A program made the position numbers and the translations under genes. Source: Flaccisagitta enflata (taxonomy: Eukaryota; Chaetognatha; Sagittoidea; Aphragmophora). Taken from it: DNA of 64,000 bases. Under the pieces are notes generated by a model. That model had not been told where the DNA came from, searched no databases, and was given only the letters and a program-made list of their open reading frames with translations. The DNA is taken from assembly GCA_965153355.1 (NCBI GenBank), contig OZ231127.1, forward strand, positions 70,990,001 through 71,054,000, given 5' to 3'. Shown in pieces: positions 33,707 through 45,690 of this stretch; position 1 is the stretch's first letter; each line of letters starts with the position of its first letter.

Positions 33707-36700
33707 ATGGTTTCCGGCGGAAGCGATCCCGCTGCGGTGGCGTACAGCGCTTCTCCGAGCGTGCCCGCCTTCATCGCTAAGTTGTGGGCGTTGGTGGAGG
33801 CGGAAGCCACCAACACCGTCGTCAAATGGAGCGAATCCGGCAACAGCTTCTTCATTTACGACGCAAACGCTCTATCAAAAGAATTATTACCGCAATATTT
33901 CAAACATAACAATTACTCTTCCTTCATTCGTCAGCTGAATATGTGAGTTGCTTTTATCACGTGGGGACCGAAAATGTTCTTAGCTCGTGGAATGTAGTTG
34001 CTTCAAACCCATTGAAATCAACCAAATTGCAGTTGTAAAAACGTGCTGACTTGATGGCCACTGACAATCATTGAGACAAAGATTTAAGTGTGAAAATTGA
34101 AATCAAAGACCATGTTGATCATTCAAATGTCTTACCCTTGGACCTTGAATTTCCCAGGTATGGATTCCGCAAAGTGATGACGATCGATCAAGGCGCCCTT
34201 CAGAGCGACCATCGCGACGAATCCGAGTTTCAAAACTCTTACTTCATCCGCGGTCGGCCCGAATTGCTAGTCCACTTGAAACGACGAGCCGCTGCTAATT
34301 CCGCTTCCGCACAGAATGTGCAGATCACGGCGGTGAGGCAAGCTGCCACTTTGGATCAAGCGGAAATGGATGATAAAGTGGCCACTTTGGAGTCGAAGCT
34401 TCACAGATTGCAGGCCACGCAGGTGATTAACGTCGTTGTTCCCTTTGTTGGTGTTGGTCGATGATGATATTCTGTGTTTCTGATTATGATGAATTGTTTT
34501 AGTTACTGTGTTATTGTTGCAGTTGCCGAAGTTGAATTTCATCTCGTGACGTTGTTCCTGTTATTGTCTTGAATTATTACAGTTGTGGCTGTAGGATGTT
34601 ATTGCTAATGTATGGAGTAATGAAGATCGATATGGATCATTGAATCGCTTAATCTATATGGTCAGGATGCGCTCAACGAGCAGTTCTTGCATCTCAAACG
34701 GGAAAACACGACGTTATGGCAAGAATTGGCCAATCAGCGACAAAAGCATTTGAAGCAGCAGCAAGTAACTTACAAGTTGCTGCAATTCATCATGCACACT
34801 CTGGTGCCCAACGCGACAGCATCTGCGCGAAATGGAGGCGGAAATCATCATCATCGGACCACGATCCACTTGGGGAAGCGGAAGCTGCCGGCATTGATGC
34901 AGACAGACGCCGAGGATGATGGCGTCGACGGCGGCGACATCAAACGCGTCCTCATGGGCGCATCATCAGCAGCAGCATCTTCCTCTTCATCCATCGAGCC
35001 TTCATCATCATCTTCCGCCTCATTGACGTCTGTCCCGCCTTCTTCCTCGTCTCCTTCGGGAGCGGCGTCTATCTTTGCTCCCAATGCATCTCATCTCCAT
35101 CAGCGTGTCACCTCCGGCCCAATTATCAGCGAAATCTCCCACAGACAATCGCCGGAACCTTCAACGTCATCTTTAGCAGTTGGCAATAATTTCGCCTTCG
35201 GTCATCCAACGGAGCTGGCGTCATCATCTTCCTCCTCACCTTCGCCCTCACCTCCAGCCTCGATTCTCCACACATCGGCGTTGATTGGGTCGCCGATGCA
35301 ATCTGTCTTTTCCGTCGTCGATGGAGTTCCCGTTTTGACTCAGAAAGCTATCGCGCCTTTCCACCCAACGAGAAACAATAACGAGCAAGTAACAAGCATC
35401 AACAACGTAACGGATAACGCCGATCTGAAAAAGAAACTCAATCAAAAAACATCAACGACAACTGCGACTTCGATTGGCAGCGCGCCCATCGACTTATCGA
35501 GTCTCCAAACCGTCGTCATGCCCGATGGTTCCACCGTCTATCTATTACCTTCGACGATAACTCAGAATCTACCGTCTTCCTCTTCCGCCTCCTCTTTGGC
35601 AAATTCTACCCTGGCAACAATTGCTGCTTCCAGCGGCATTACACCGACCATCGCTTCCTCGACAAATCCTCAAATTATCAGCGATGGTGGAATCTTACCG
35701 ACACGCTCTTCCACTCCTTTGCAAAATGCGAATCCCGGCAGCAGCAGCGTTGTTGGTAGTAGCCGCAAAGTTGGCCGCAGCAGCAGCTGTAGCGGCAGCA
35801 CCGGCAGCACCGTGACTGGTGCTCCGATTGTCACGTCTCCGTCCGGTGCGATTCTCCGCTCCCCAGCTATCACCAGCTATCATTCACGAAGCCTATTGAA
35901 TAAAACCCTTCAAGACAAATCTCCATCGAAATCCGTCAGCGGTAAAGCAACGAAGAAAAGTGCCATAACGCCTTCCATGCCGTACTTGGTTCCCGTGGCA
36001 TCAACTGGACCAGCGCCTTCCGCATCTCCGTCTATATCAACTACCAAGCATGTCGCGTCCAGCGGTAATGCTGCCATGTCAACAAAACCGTCGTCAAATT
36101 CACCAAGACCTGTCGCTACGTCGATTCTGACGTCCGCATCATCGCCTGACGACTTCTTCGCGCATCTCGACGAAAAGATAGTCGGCGGGGACGTTAGTGC
36201 TGTAGGTGGATCTTCAGCTTCCTCTGCCGCTACGCGCTCGACTGACGTCGTAGAACCGCCGAGTTTCGTCGACGTCTACGGTCTTCATTCGCGCGATTCC
36301 GGTGCTCAAGATGTCGGCGATCGCGCCAATTCATCACCCGGTATCGACGCGGCGTTTCATCTCAAAGACGCACTTTTGACGCCTACTTTGGAGTCATTCG
36401 ATAGTTCCAATATCGTCAATGAGGGCGCGTCTTCCTCATCCATGAGCTTGCTACCATCAGCTGATGTTGGAGCATCTTCCTCATCCTTGAGCCTGCTTCC
36501 TACTTCCATGAATCCTCACCAGAATTTGGCCTTGTCACTGAGCAAACAAATTGAAAGCGTCGACGCAGGATTGGACAGCATTAAAGACTCGCTGGTAAGT
36601 TTTGTGTTACATCAATTTCCTCGTCAACGTGGGACAGTTGCTATATTGCTATATCTGTACCTGTAATTTTCTGTACAATCACCACAATCTATAATTATAA

Positions 36701-37008
36701 TTTGTTTGGTATACTGGATCATGTACTCTTGTCCCTCCTCCCCCTCCCTCCTGCATTTCCAGGTGTCGCATTCGTCAGACCTGCAAGTCGATCCATCTGA
36801 GCTTCTGAACATGTTCATGACAGACAGCGCGGCCGGGAACTTCACCACGACTCCCGGGTCTCCCATGAGATGGGACGATCTCTTGGATCTATCTAACTCG
36901 GCGAAAGACGCTTTGTCTCTAGCTTTGGGCCCTCAGAGAACGATCATGGGGCCACCAGGAATGATGGAAGACGACGATGACGAGGAAGAGGAAGAGGGGA
37001 AGGCTTAA
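33707..37008 (+). CDS. HSF1: Heat shock transcription factor
   Basis: Exons 33707-33942, 34158-34422, 34666-36594 and 36763-37008 give 891 residues. HSF trimerises under stress and binds NGAAN repeats to activate chaperone genes. The DNA-binding domain (~18-122) starts VPAFIAKLWALVEA and includes KWSESGNSFFIYDANALSKE and FIRQLNMYGFRKV. Intron 1 splits the Met codon of QLNMYGFRKV, in the recognition-helix region. The HR-A/B coiled coil spans ~140-216: DDKVATLESKLHRLQ, then LNEQFLHLKRENTTLWQELA and QRQKHLKQQQVTYKLLQFI, the HSF1-like trimerisation heptads. A very long Ser/Thr/Ala/Pro-rich regulatory region with no other motif follows (~220-810). The last exon has DPSELLNMFM and WDDLLDLS, acidic-hydrophobic motifs typical of activation domains, then an acidic tail. 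It is longer than human HSF1 (529 aa). No clear HR-C was identified. HSF1 is chosen over HSF2/4 only by layout. Confidence 0.93.
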
Positions 37009-37891
37009 AACTGAATGTACAAAGACGCTTTTTCTGTCTCTTTTGGCCTGCAGAGGACCATTTTTTGAAGAAGACAAACTTTTTAAAAGCTCCTGATGTA
37101 CTGCGTCCCGAGTCCAGGATGAAGACATAGTTTTTGAATTGGCATTTGGAAATAGATTTTATGAAAATGTATTCATTCAATGACTCTTATGCCTCGATAT
37201 GGTAGGTTATGACGCAGATTCTAATAGTAAAAATGTTGAGTTGAGGTGGGAGTTACAGCAAGCCTCATTTGTCATCAGTTGAGTTTGACAAATCCCTATC
37301 AACATATCTCTCGCTCTCGCTTTTTCCTTTAATTTATTCTTTGACCAAGAGCTCCAGATGATTCAAGGGATATTCAGGTCCTACTTCTTATTTAAAATCT
37401 TGAGAGATTCCTGATATGCGTTATTAACTTAAGGATTGGGAGAGTTGGGTCGGAATTTGGCCATCGGCCAAACGTATATTCATCGCCTTGCGGATTTTGC
37501 TTTTTCCCCACAAGCGCAAGATAGCTCAAGTTGAATGAAGATCTGCAGTTTTGCGTACCATCTCGCTTTCAGTTAATGCTTTTTTGCCGTGTATTGCTTC
37601 GTTTTTCCATGAAATGAAATTGATATTTATATGTTGTATTCCACCGTTTGCTAATAAGTTCATTTTCTTTATTTTTCAAGTAGCGAATTGTCTCTCCCCT
37701 TGTTTTGGGCTATGATTTGACTACGATCGATTAACAAAACATTGAAGATGGATCTACGATCTGAACTCTCGTAATAAGGCATAGTTAGTGCTGTACACGC
37801 GTACACGCGGCATTCCTGCCGCAAGCAGACCAATCTTAACCAAACATACAAACCTCATCCCTCAACTAAAACAAAACAAAAGACCATAACG
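37009..37891. other. Intergenic between HSF and PET100-like genes
   Basis: AT-rich with no conserved frame. Short Ala/Tyr-containing minus-strand frames are not supported. Confidence 0.5.
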
Positions 37892-38203
37892 ATGGGCAAG
37901 TGGCGCGTTAATTTAGAGATTTTTAAGATGGCGTTCTACATGGCCTTTCCCGTGGGCCTGTTTTACGCATTTAATAGGCCCGAAATCTTTTTCGAAGAAG
38001 ACATTATCGAGCTCAGAAAGAAGATGTATCCCCCGGACGACCCGGCGGTTACGGGTGAACTAAAGAGGAAAATCAGAGAACTGCAAATGAGACAACAACA
38101 GCAAGAGTTGGAACGTCAAGAAAGACATTTTGCCAAAATCATGGCAGAACAATCATCATCATCCTCATCTGCCTCATCAGCGCCGATACCTCAACAAGAA
38201 TAA
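37892..38203 (+). CDS. PET100: PET100-like cytochrome c oxidase assembly factor
   Basis: A single exon of 103 residues. The N-terminus MGKWRVNLEIFKMAFYMAFP with GLFYAFNRPEIFFEEDII matches PET100: one transmembrane helix (~12-28) next to the start, an aromatic/acidic patch, then KKMYPPDD (human RELWPPE) and a charged helix (KRKIRELQMRQQQQELERQE). PET100 sits in the inner mitochondrial membrane and is needed to assemble complex IV. The Ser-rich C-terminal tail (SSSSSSASSAP) is an extension beyond the 73-residue human protein and is partly a TCA-repeat expansion. Start chosen at the first ATG, in good context (ACGATGG). No intron is needed. Confidence 0.88.
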   Translation: MGKWRVNLEIFKMAFYMAFPVGLFYAFNRPEIFFEEDIIELRKKMYPPDDPAVTGELKRKIRELQMRQQQQELERQERHFAKIMAEQSSSSSSASSAPIPQQE

Positions 38204-38803
38204 CTGATTGTCATCATACCGCTTGTGTGAACATTTAACGTTTTATGCCGTTTTCCGAATATGCAACAAAGATTTTTTGAACTGGAACTGGAATTTCTAT
38301 GCTCTTAGATAGAAAAGATTTTTGGCTTAAGCCTTGTGGCTTCCCTCCCTTCTTATCAAAGGGGATATTGAAGTTGGCCTAAATGGGATCGTGTGATCCA
38401 GTCATGTTGTCATGAATCTGTTATGTTATGCGATGATATTTGCTCAGTTGTAAAAAACAAAATCGCCTCTTGTGCTGTATTAATTATCTGGCAAACACAA
38501 GCTAAGTTTTAGTTCTGTAAGCGAATACATGTCATGTAGCTTTAACGCCGTTTGTTAGATACCCAAATATTAATCTGTCTCTGACTAAGCGACTTTCTAG
38601 GAGAATCGGTCCGTCGCGTTGGTCCGTCACTATGTAGGGGACGCTGCGTTAAAGACAGGCCTTTTTTTAGAGCGTGCCCGGGAGCAGGGTGTCACAAAAT
38701 TTTTTGCTTCCTATGTGCAAAATTCCTCCAACTGTATGTTCCTACTGAAAATTTGTATGATTATCGCTGAATGCTGAAACTCTCATGACTCTAAATAAAA
38801 ATA
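38204..38803. other. PET100 3' region
   Basis: No gene seen. Near 38585-38640 a degenerate hairpin/GTCCGTC segment (GGTCCGTCGCGTTGGTCCGT) belongs to the hairpin-ended family. Confidence 0.45.
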
Positions 38804-38985
38804 CAGTTGAACCCCGCAATAATGGATGTCAAAGGACCAATAAATTTTATCTGTTATAGGCAGATCTCTATCATTGCCAGCATAGTCAATAACAAGAAAT
38901 GGCCTGAATGGACCCATACTTCATATCAGTTATAGGCGGTTTTACTTTACTCTTGGGTCCATTAAAGCAAGATGTAATTATAGTC
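38804..38985. mobile_element. TIR element, CAGTTGAACCCCGC family, copy 2
   Basis: Left end TACAGTTGAACCCCGCAATA. The right end is eroded (GGGTCCATTAAAGCAAGATG, then TAATTATA). Internal sequence (CTGTTATAGG) and length resemble the copy at 213-402. Confidence 0.6.
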
Positions 38986-39204
38986 ACAAAAGTGTCGCAT
39001 GGTCAGTGATTTCCAATGCCCAATAGCTAGTGAGATAGTGAGAGGGGCAGCAGTCTTAAAGCAACAATATGATTTATGGAAAAAAAAGTTGTATTTTTTA
39101 GTCGCATGTGCACAACTTCATCTATCAGTTGGTTGGTTCGTCCCTCTGTCCATCTGTAACATTTTTGAACTTTTGACTTTTTTGGGTGTTTTAAGGTGAA
39201 ATAA

Positions 39205-39512
39205 GCTGTAAAGGGAATGGAAGAGATAGAAGGAAGGAAAGAAGGGAGGAAGGAAGGTAGGAAGGAGGGAAGGAAGGTAGGTAGGAAGGAGGGAAGGAAG
39301 GTAGGAAGCGAGAGAGGAAAGTAGGAATGGTAAGAAGGGAAGAAGGAAGGAAGATAAGAAGGAAAGAAGGGGGACATTTTGCTTTTATTTTTTTTTCTTT
39401 TTTCTCTTTTCCTTCCTTTCTTTCTCTGTCTCTTCCTTTCTTCCTCCATCTTCTCCTTACTTCCATCCTCCTTCTTTGCTTTCCTCATTTTCCTTCCTGC
39501 TTCTCCTTTTTG
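39205..39512. repeat. GGAA-rich tract followed by a TTTCC-rich tract
   Basis: AGGAAGGAAGG/GGTAGGAAGGAGG units to about 39370, then pyrimidine-rich TTTCTTTCC from 39380 to 39510: a purine arm and pyrimidine arm that are roughly complementary. Confidence 0.85.
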
Positions 39513-40260
39513 TCCTCGACAATCAGTTTACGTCGAGGACTATAACATAGCCTTGATCGTGTAGTGAGTCGTTTGTTGTCGTTTGTCGTTGTGTCAACCC
39601 TTAAAAACTTTAGAACCTCAACTCAGATGTTGATGAAACTTGGTCAGTGTTATTTTAAGGGCATTACTAACCTGTGTACCAACTTTCAACAACATTCATA
39701 AATATTTAATACCCTTTGCCTATTATATTTGTAGTAATATTAATTCCTGGACTTGTGCAATTTACATAGGGGAAGGGTAGTAAAGGTTCACCAATGTTGT
39801 TTAAACTTGTTCTAGAAGTTCATTGTAGTAATTAAAGCCCCCCTGCAAGATTTCAGATAATTCGGAGTATTGGTTTAGAAGATATTAGGGTATTTTGCTA
39901 GTAATATTAATTCCTAGACTTGTGCAATTTACATAGGGGAAGGGTAGTAAAGGTTCACCAATGTTGTTCAAACTTGTTGTGAAGGTTTATTGCATCAATT
40001 AAAGCTCCCCTGCAAGATTTCAGATAATTCTGAGTATTGGTTTAGAAGATATAAGGGTATTTTGCTAGTAATATTAATTCCTAGACTTGTGCAATTTACA
40101 TAGGGGAATGGTAGTAAAGGTTCACCAATGCTGTTCAAACTTGTTGTGAAGGTTCATTGCATCAATTAAAGCTCCCCTGCAAGATTTCAGTAAATTCTGA
40201 GTATTGGTTAAGAAAATATAAGGGTATTTATGATGTATCTAGTAACATTATTTCTTTTTT
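39512..40260 (+). repeat. Hairpin-headed element with ~185-bp tandem repeats
   Basis: Hairpin GTCCTCGAC-aatcagtttac-GTCGAGGAC (39512-39540), then TATAACATAG. Three tandem copies follow, each with AGACTTGTGCAATTTACATA, GGTAGTAAAGGTTCACCAAT and CCCCTGCAAGATTTCAG. Homologous in layout to 23205-23790. Confidence 0.85.
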
Positions 40261-40317
40261 CAAAAAATTATTTTTTGGGAATTTTTTTTTGAAAATTTTT
40301 TTTTTTGAAAAATTTTT

Positions 40318-40420
40318 GTCCGCGACGGAATATCATTCCGACGCGGACTATAATTCAAGGCGGGTGGGTGTCGTCGTCGTCGTCGTTGTCGTCGTCGTCG
40401 TTGTCGTCGTAACGGATTTT
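40318..40420 (+). repeat. Strong 31-nt hairpin plus (GTC)n
   Basis: GTCCGCGACGGAAT-atc-ATTCCGACGCGGAC gives a 14-bp stem with two symmetric A/A mismatches. TATAATTC and a GTCGTCGTC run follow. Confidence 0.85.
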
Positions 40421-40559
40421 AAAAAATGGATAACTTTTTTATGCTTTGACCGATTTGGTTCATATTTGGTGGGAACTTGTGCTAGGGTAAGGCGCTTTAC
40501 ATCCTATCCGATTTTTGTGATCCGACCAACCCAACCAGCCCAACCAGCCTACCGGCCTA

Positions 40560-42120
40560 AAAGTGAAAAACGTGCATAACTTTGGCATTTTTCAACCGAT
40601 TTGGCTGAAATTTGGTATGGAGTCTCTAAATGGAAGGCCTCAACATATGTATATGATTTATATGCATTTGAGCATGCTAACCGGCCAAACCGACCTACCA
40701 CCCAACCAGCCAACCGGCCTAAAAGTGAAAAACTTGCGTAACTTTGTCATTTTTCAACTGATTTGGTTGAAACTTGGTATGGAGTCTCTAAATGGAAGGA
40801 CTCAGCATATGCAAACTATTTATCCTGTTAAACCAGCCTACCACCCAACCAGCCTACCGGCCTAAAAGTGAAAAACGTGCATAACTTTGGCATTTTTCAA
40901 CCGATTTGGCTGAAATTTGGTATGGAGTCTCTAAATGGAAGGCCTCAACATATGTATATGATTTATATGCATTTGAGCATGCTAACCGGCCAAACCGACC
41001 TACCACCCAACCAGCCAACCGGCCTAAAAGTGAAAAACTTGCATAACTTTGTCATTTTTCAACTGATTTGGTTGAAACTTGGTATGGAGTCTCTAAATGG
41101 AAGGACTCAGCATATGCAAACTATTTATCCTGTTAAACCAGCCTACCACCCAACCAGCCTACTGGCCTAAAAGTGAAAAACGTGCATAACTTTGGCATTT
41201 TTCAACTGATTTGGCTGAAATTTGGTATGGAGTCTCTAAATGGAAGGCCTCAACATATGTATATGATTTATATGCATTTGAGCATGCTAACCGGCCAAAC
41301 CGACCTACCACCCAACCAGCCAACCGGCCTAAAAGTGAAAAACTTGAGTAACTTTGTCATTTTTCAACTGATTTGGTTGAAACTTGGTATGGAGTCTCTA
41401 AATGGAAGGACTCAGCATATGCAAACTATTTATCCTGTTACCAGCCTACCACCCAACCAGCCTACCGGCCTAAAAATGAAAAACGTGCATAATTGGCGTT
41501 TTTCAACCGATTTGGTTGAAATTTGGTATGGAGTCTCTAAATGGAAGGACTCAACAAATGTATGTGATTTATATGCATTTGAGCATGCTAACCGGCCAAA
41601 CCGACCTACCACCCAACCAGCCAACCGGCACAAAAGTGAAAAACTTGCTTAACTTTGTCATTTTTCAACTAATTTGGTTGAAACTTGGTATGGGGTCTCT
41701 AAATGGAAGAACTCAACATATGCGCACTATTTATCCTGTCAAACCAGCCTACCACCCAACCAGCCTACCAACCAAAAGGTGATAAATGTGCATATCTTTG
41801 GCGTTTTTCAACCAATTTGGTTGAAATTTAGTATGGAGTCTCTAAATGGAAGGACTCAACACATGTATGTGATTTATTTATGTTTGAGCATGCTAACGGC
41901 CAAAACAACCTACCACCCAACCAGCTTACCGGCCTTAAAGTAAAAACTTACATAAATTTGACATTTTTCAACCAAATTGGTTGAAACATGGTATGGAGTC
42001 TCTAAATGGAAGAACTCAACATACGCACACTATTTATCTAAACCAGCCTACCACCCAACCACCCTACTAGCCTAAAAGTGAAAAACGTGCATAACTTTGT
42101 CATTTTTCAACGGATTTGTA
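40560..42120 (+). repeat. 305-bp tandem satellite (dimeric unit), about 5 copies
   Basis: Units start near 40560, 40865 and 41170, then less regular. Each holds two ~150-bp half-units. Both carry AAAAGTGAAAAAC, ATTTTTCAACYGATTTGG, TATGGAGTCTCTAAATGGAA and ACCACCCAACCAGCC but differ consistently elsewhere (GTATATGATTTATATGC versus GCAAACTATTTATCC). 305 is not a multiple of 3, and the ~100-residue frames inside are repeat artefacts. Confidence 0.92.
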
Positions 42121-42352
42121 TGAAACTTTGTATGGCGGCTCTAAATGTAAAGTCTTATAGTTTTGGCGAACTTACAGGGTTAGCGATCTTTTGGTCATAG
42201 CGATCTTACGGAATTGGTGATCTTTAACCCCCTTCCGTCGCGGACCCAGATACTGTTCAGATTTTTTTTTTTGAAAAAAATTTTTTTTTCTTTTTGAAAT
42301 TTTTATTTTTTTTTGAAATTTTTTTTTTTTTTTGGACTTTAAGGTATGCAAT

Positions 42353-43010
42353 TGGTAGCCGGGTCAGACTGAGTAGCCGGGTCAGACTGAGTAGCCGGGT
42401 CAGACTGAGTAGCCGGGTCAGACTGAGTAGCCGGGTCAGACTGAGTAGCCGGGTCAGACTGAGTAGCCGGGTCAGACCGAGTAGCCGGGTCAGACCGAGT
42501 AGCCGGGTCAGACCGAGTAGCCGGGTCAGACCGAGTAGCCGGGTCAGACCGGGTAGCCGGGTCAGACCAGTAGCCGGGTTCGACCAGTAGCCGGGTCAGA
42601 CCGAGTAGCCGGTCAGACCAGAGCCGGGCTGACCAGTAGCGGGTCAGACCGGTAGCCGGCTCAGACCGGTAGCCGGGTCAGACCGGTAGCCGGGTCAGAC
42701 CGGTAGCCGGTCAGACCGGGTAGCCGGGCAGACCGGTAGCCGGTCAGACCAGTAGCCGGGTCAGACCGGTAGCCGGGTCAGACCGAGCAGCCGGGTCAGA
42801 CCGGTAGCCGGTCAGACCGAGTAGCCGGGCCAGACCGGTAGCCGGGTCAGACCGGTAGCCGGGTCAGACCGAGTAGCCGGGTGGACCAGCAGCCGGGTCA
42901 GACCAGTAGCCGGTCAGCCAGACCGCAGTCGGGCCAGACCGAGTAGCCGGGTCAGACCGAGTAGCCGGGTCAGACCGGTAGCCGGTCAGACCGAGTAGCC
43001 GGGTCGACAC
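42353..43010 (+). repeat. 18-bp minisatellite (GTAGCCGGGTCAGACCGA)n
   Basis: About 35 units, regular at the left (GTCAGACTGA) and increasingly variable to the right, with 16-17 bp units such as CCGGTCAGACCG. GC-rich island in otherwise AT-rich DNA. Confidence 0.93.
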
Positions 43011-43050
43011 CAAATAGACTACAGTCGAGGACTGTTGTTTTTAAGCTTTT

Positions 43051-43586
43051 GGGCAGCGCCCCGAGACGAAGTCCTGTAGAACACAGGGGAATCTGTCCGT
43101 CCGTCCGTACGTCCGTACGTCCGTACGTCCGTCCCCCCCTGCCCCATCCTCAGGGCTTCGTCACCTTTGGGGCCTATTCTGACCCAAATTCTGCCAAATA
43201 GCCCAAATCCAAGCAATATAGCCCAAATCTAAGCAAAATGACCCAAATCCAAGCATAATGGCCCAAATCCAAGCAAAATGGCCTAAATCTGGCAAGAAAA
43301 CCCCAATTCTGGCCCGAGGTACATCATTTTGGCCCCTTAGACCTATATTGTGGCCTCCGATACCTAGATTCTGACCAGATTTGGGCCATTTTGCTTGGAT
43401 TTGGGCCATTATGCTTGATTTTGATTTTGCTTAGATTTGGGCTATATTGCTTGGATTTGGGCTATTTGGCACAATTTGGGTCAGAATAGGCCCCAAAGGT
43501 GACAAATCCTTGAGGATGGGGCGGGGGGGGGACAAACGGACGGACGGACGGACGGATGGACGGACGGACGGACGGACGGACGGACG

Positions 43587-43633
<47 letters not shown>

Positions 43634-43785
43634 GGACGGACGGACGGACGGACAGATTCCCCCTGTGTTCTACAGGACTTCGTCCCCTTCGGGGCCGCTG
43701 CCCTGCTCCCCCTCAACTGAAATCACACACTACTCAAGCAGGGCACGGGTACCGCTGACCACTTACCGCCTTTGGGCTGCTATTT
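43051..43785. mobile_element. GGCCCCGAAGGGG-family fold-back, member 2
   Basis: Left end GGGCAGCGCCCCGAGACGAA (slightly eroded) and right end CCCCTTCGGGGCCGCTGCCC (to 43703). Arms and centre (TACATCATTTTGGCCCC) match member 1 at 31425, and the same tail (GCAGGGCACGGGTACCGCTG, TTTGGGCTGC) follows to ~43785. The right arm contains a (GGAC)n/(AGAC)n microsatellite at 43535-43655. Confidence 0.82.
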
Positions 43786-44278
43786 TTCTTTCCTTCCTTC
43801 CTGTTATCTTTCCTTCTTTCCTTCCTTCCTTCCTCTTTACTTTCCTTCTTTTTCTTCTTTCCTTCTTCCTCTATTCTATCCTTCCTCTATTCTATCCTTC
43901 TTCCTCTCTTTCCCTTCCTACCAGCCTGGCTAGCTTCCTACGAGCGCCGCTCGCGTGCTCGTGCACATTGTGACACCCTGCCCGATGCTCTCTATTTTGC
44001 TCCCGGGCACACAAGATTCGCTGTCAGAGAGCCCAGTTTGCTCTTTCAGTTTTGGCTGGGTATCTCATAACCCAGCCCATCGCAAACTCTGGTTCCCCAA
44101 GACATGTTCGCCATTTTGATCCATATTCGAATGACAATCAACTAAGCGGACCCCAGATACCCATAGAATGGGAAATTCCCTGAGAGTTCACAACTTGAGA
44201 ATGACGACAGTGATGACTTCGAAGCCAAGAATGTTTGCTCCTCCGCAACAATAGCCAAATGTGAATCTATTTTTCCTA

Positions 44279-44822
44279 CAGTACGATGGGAGCAAAGACG
44301 ACCTAGACTGGAGGATAGATTTTAAAGATAGATTTTATTTGATGTATAAAAAGATTAAGATCTATATTAATTAAAGATTGTTCTATTGCTTGAATATATT
44401 GATTTTTTTTCATTCTATTTTTCAATGTTTTAATCTACCTTATCAGATCGGGAAAATTTTTTTATATAAATTTGAAAAAAAATCTGCCCCATTGGTCCAT
44501 TTTTATAGGTTTTATGCCTGTTTTAATCTTTGCCCAGATACTTATTTACGTAATTATTCTTCTTGAAAAATGATTGAAAAACCTGTAAAAATAATCCGAT
44601 TGAGCCGTTTTTAAAGAAAATTGTATAAAATTTGTTGCTCGATCCAATGAGCTAGGTTAGAATGATGAAAAAAAAAAGTCTTGATGAACTCAAGTCACAA
44701 GTTTAAGAATGAGAAAAGCTAATATAGATCTCTATTTTTTTTTATCAATCAAATCAAATTGAAATACTTAAAATATATCCTCTACTCCTCCAGTCTAGGT
44801 CGTCTTTGCTCCCATTTTACTG
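44279..44822. mobile_element. 544-bp TA-flanked MITE, CAGTACGATGGGAGC family, copy 2
   Basis: Left CAGTACGATGGGAGCAAAG with ACGACCTAGACTGGAGGA, right TCCTCCAGTCTAGGTCGT with CTTTGCTCCCATTTTACTG, TIR of ~50 bp. TA at 44277-44278 and 44823-44824. The interior is AT-rich with no coding capacity. Confidence 0.85.
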
Positions 44823-44867
44823 TAGTTTGAGTTAATCACCTCGTATGTCACTGCTGTTTTTTGGTTG

Positions 44868-45050
44868 TGTGCAACGCGACTCTATAACCCACTCTGTCAA
44901 TTCGTCAGTCTGTCCGTCTGTCGAGCTTATTTGGTGATTACGGGTGGTTTTCATATCACTGCTCCCGCCCAAATGTATGGTTTACCCTTTTTCACTGCCC
45001 TTGCCCGACCACATACTGCTTGAGAAGCCGTGTATCCGGCTTTTTTTTCT
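44868..45050 (+). repeat. Hairpin-ended (GTCC)n element, diverged copy
   Basis: GTGCAACGCGACTCTATAAC start, GTCTGTCCGTCTGTCG middle, CCGTGTATCCGGCTTTT end: the same landmarks as 22566-22720, with an eroded hairpin. Confidence 0.6.
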
Positions 45051-45544
45051 AGCTTTACATGTGTATGACGTTGTTGATACTGAAATTTTTTTTTTTTCAT
45101 TCTATAGTTTCGTTTATAGTTTCGTTTTATAGTTCTTTCAAATGTATTATTCGCTGCTTAGAGAGGGAATATGGTGAGATAGAAAAAAAGACTCATTTAA
45201 TTGGAAAATCAGGATTTTTTTTTTACCGGGCTCTCTGTTTTTCTGCCGAGCTCATTGAAATTGTTAAAAGAGAGCCCGGAATGCTCTGCCAAAAAAATTA
45301 CCAAGAAAAGGCCTGGTTAATGGTTATATATGTAGAATTAACCAGAAAAGTGATTTCAGTGCATAACTGCTCCTGTCTACGCACATGACTGCTCATGCTC
45401 ATGCGATTTACAGGTACAGCAGCAAGTCTATAGCTAGCTAGAGGGGAGGGGAGGGTAACAATGTCAATGGATCAGGACAGTGCAGTGGCGCGTCGCATGG
45501 TGGATCTGCCGTTGTTCATGACAGACCGAACGTCCCTTACTGTA

Positions 45545-45690
45545 TGACAGGTGGAACAACATCCCTCACTATACCCAAATTAAAAATATGGAAGAAGGCC
45601 TTGTGAGCCCTCACTGACTAGTTACTACGCGCATCACTCCTAGTTTTCCATTTAACAAAACTAACTTAGCAAACATCCATTCTGAATCTA
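45545..45690 (-). repeat. Dispersed ~150-bp repeat, copy 2 (inverted)
   Basis: Reverse complement of 21245-21410 (GGTGGAACAACATCCCTCAC, GGCCTTGTGAGCCCTCACTG, ACGCGCATCACTCCTAG). Confidence 0.8.

Noticed and set aside
40563-41652. Set of ~100-159 codon frames beginning MKNVHNFGIFQ
   Set aside because: They recur because the 305-bp satellite recurs; the unit is not a multiple of three and no family is recognised.
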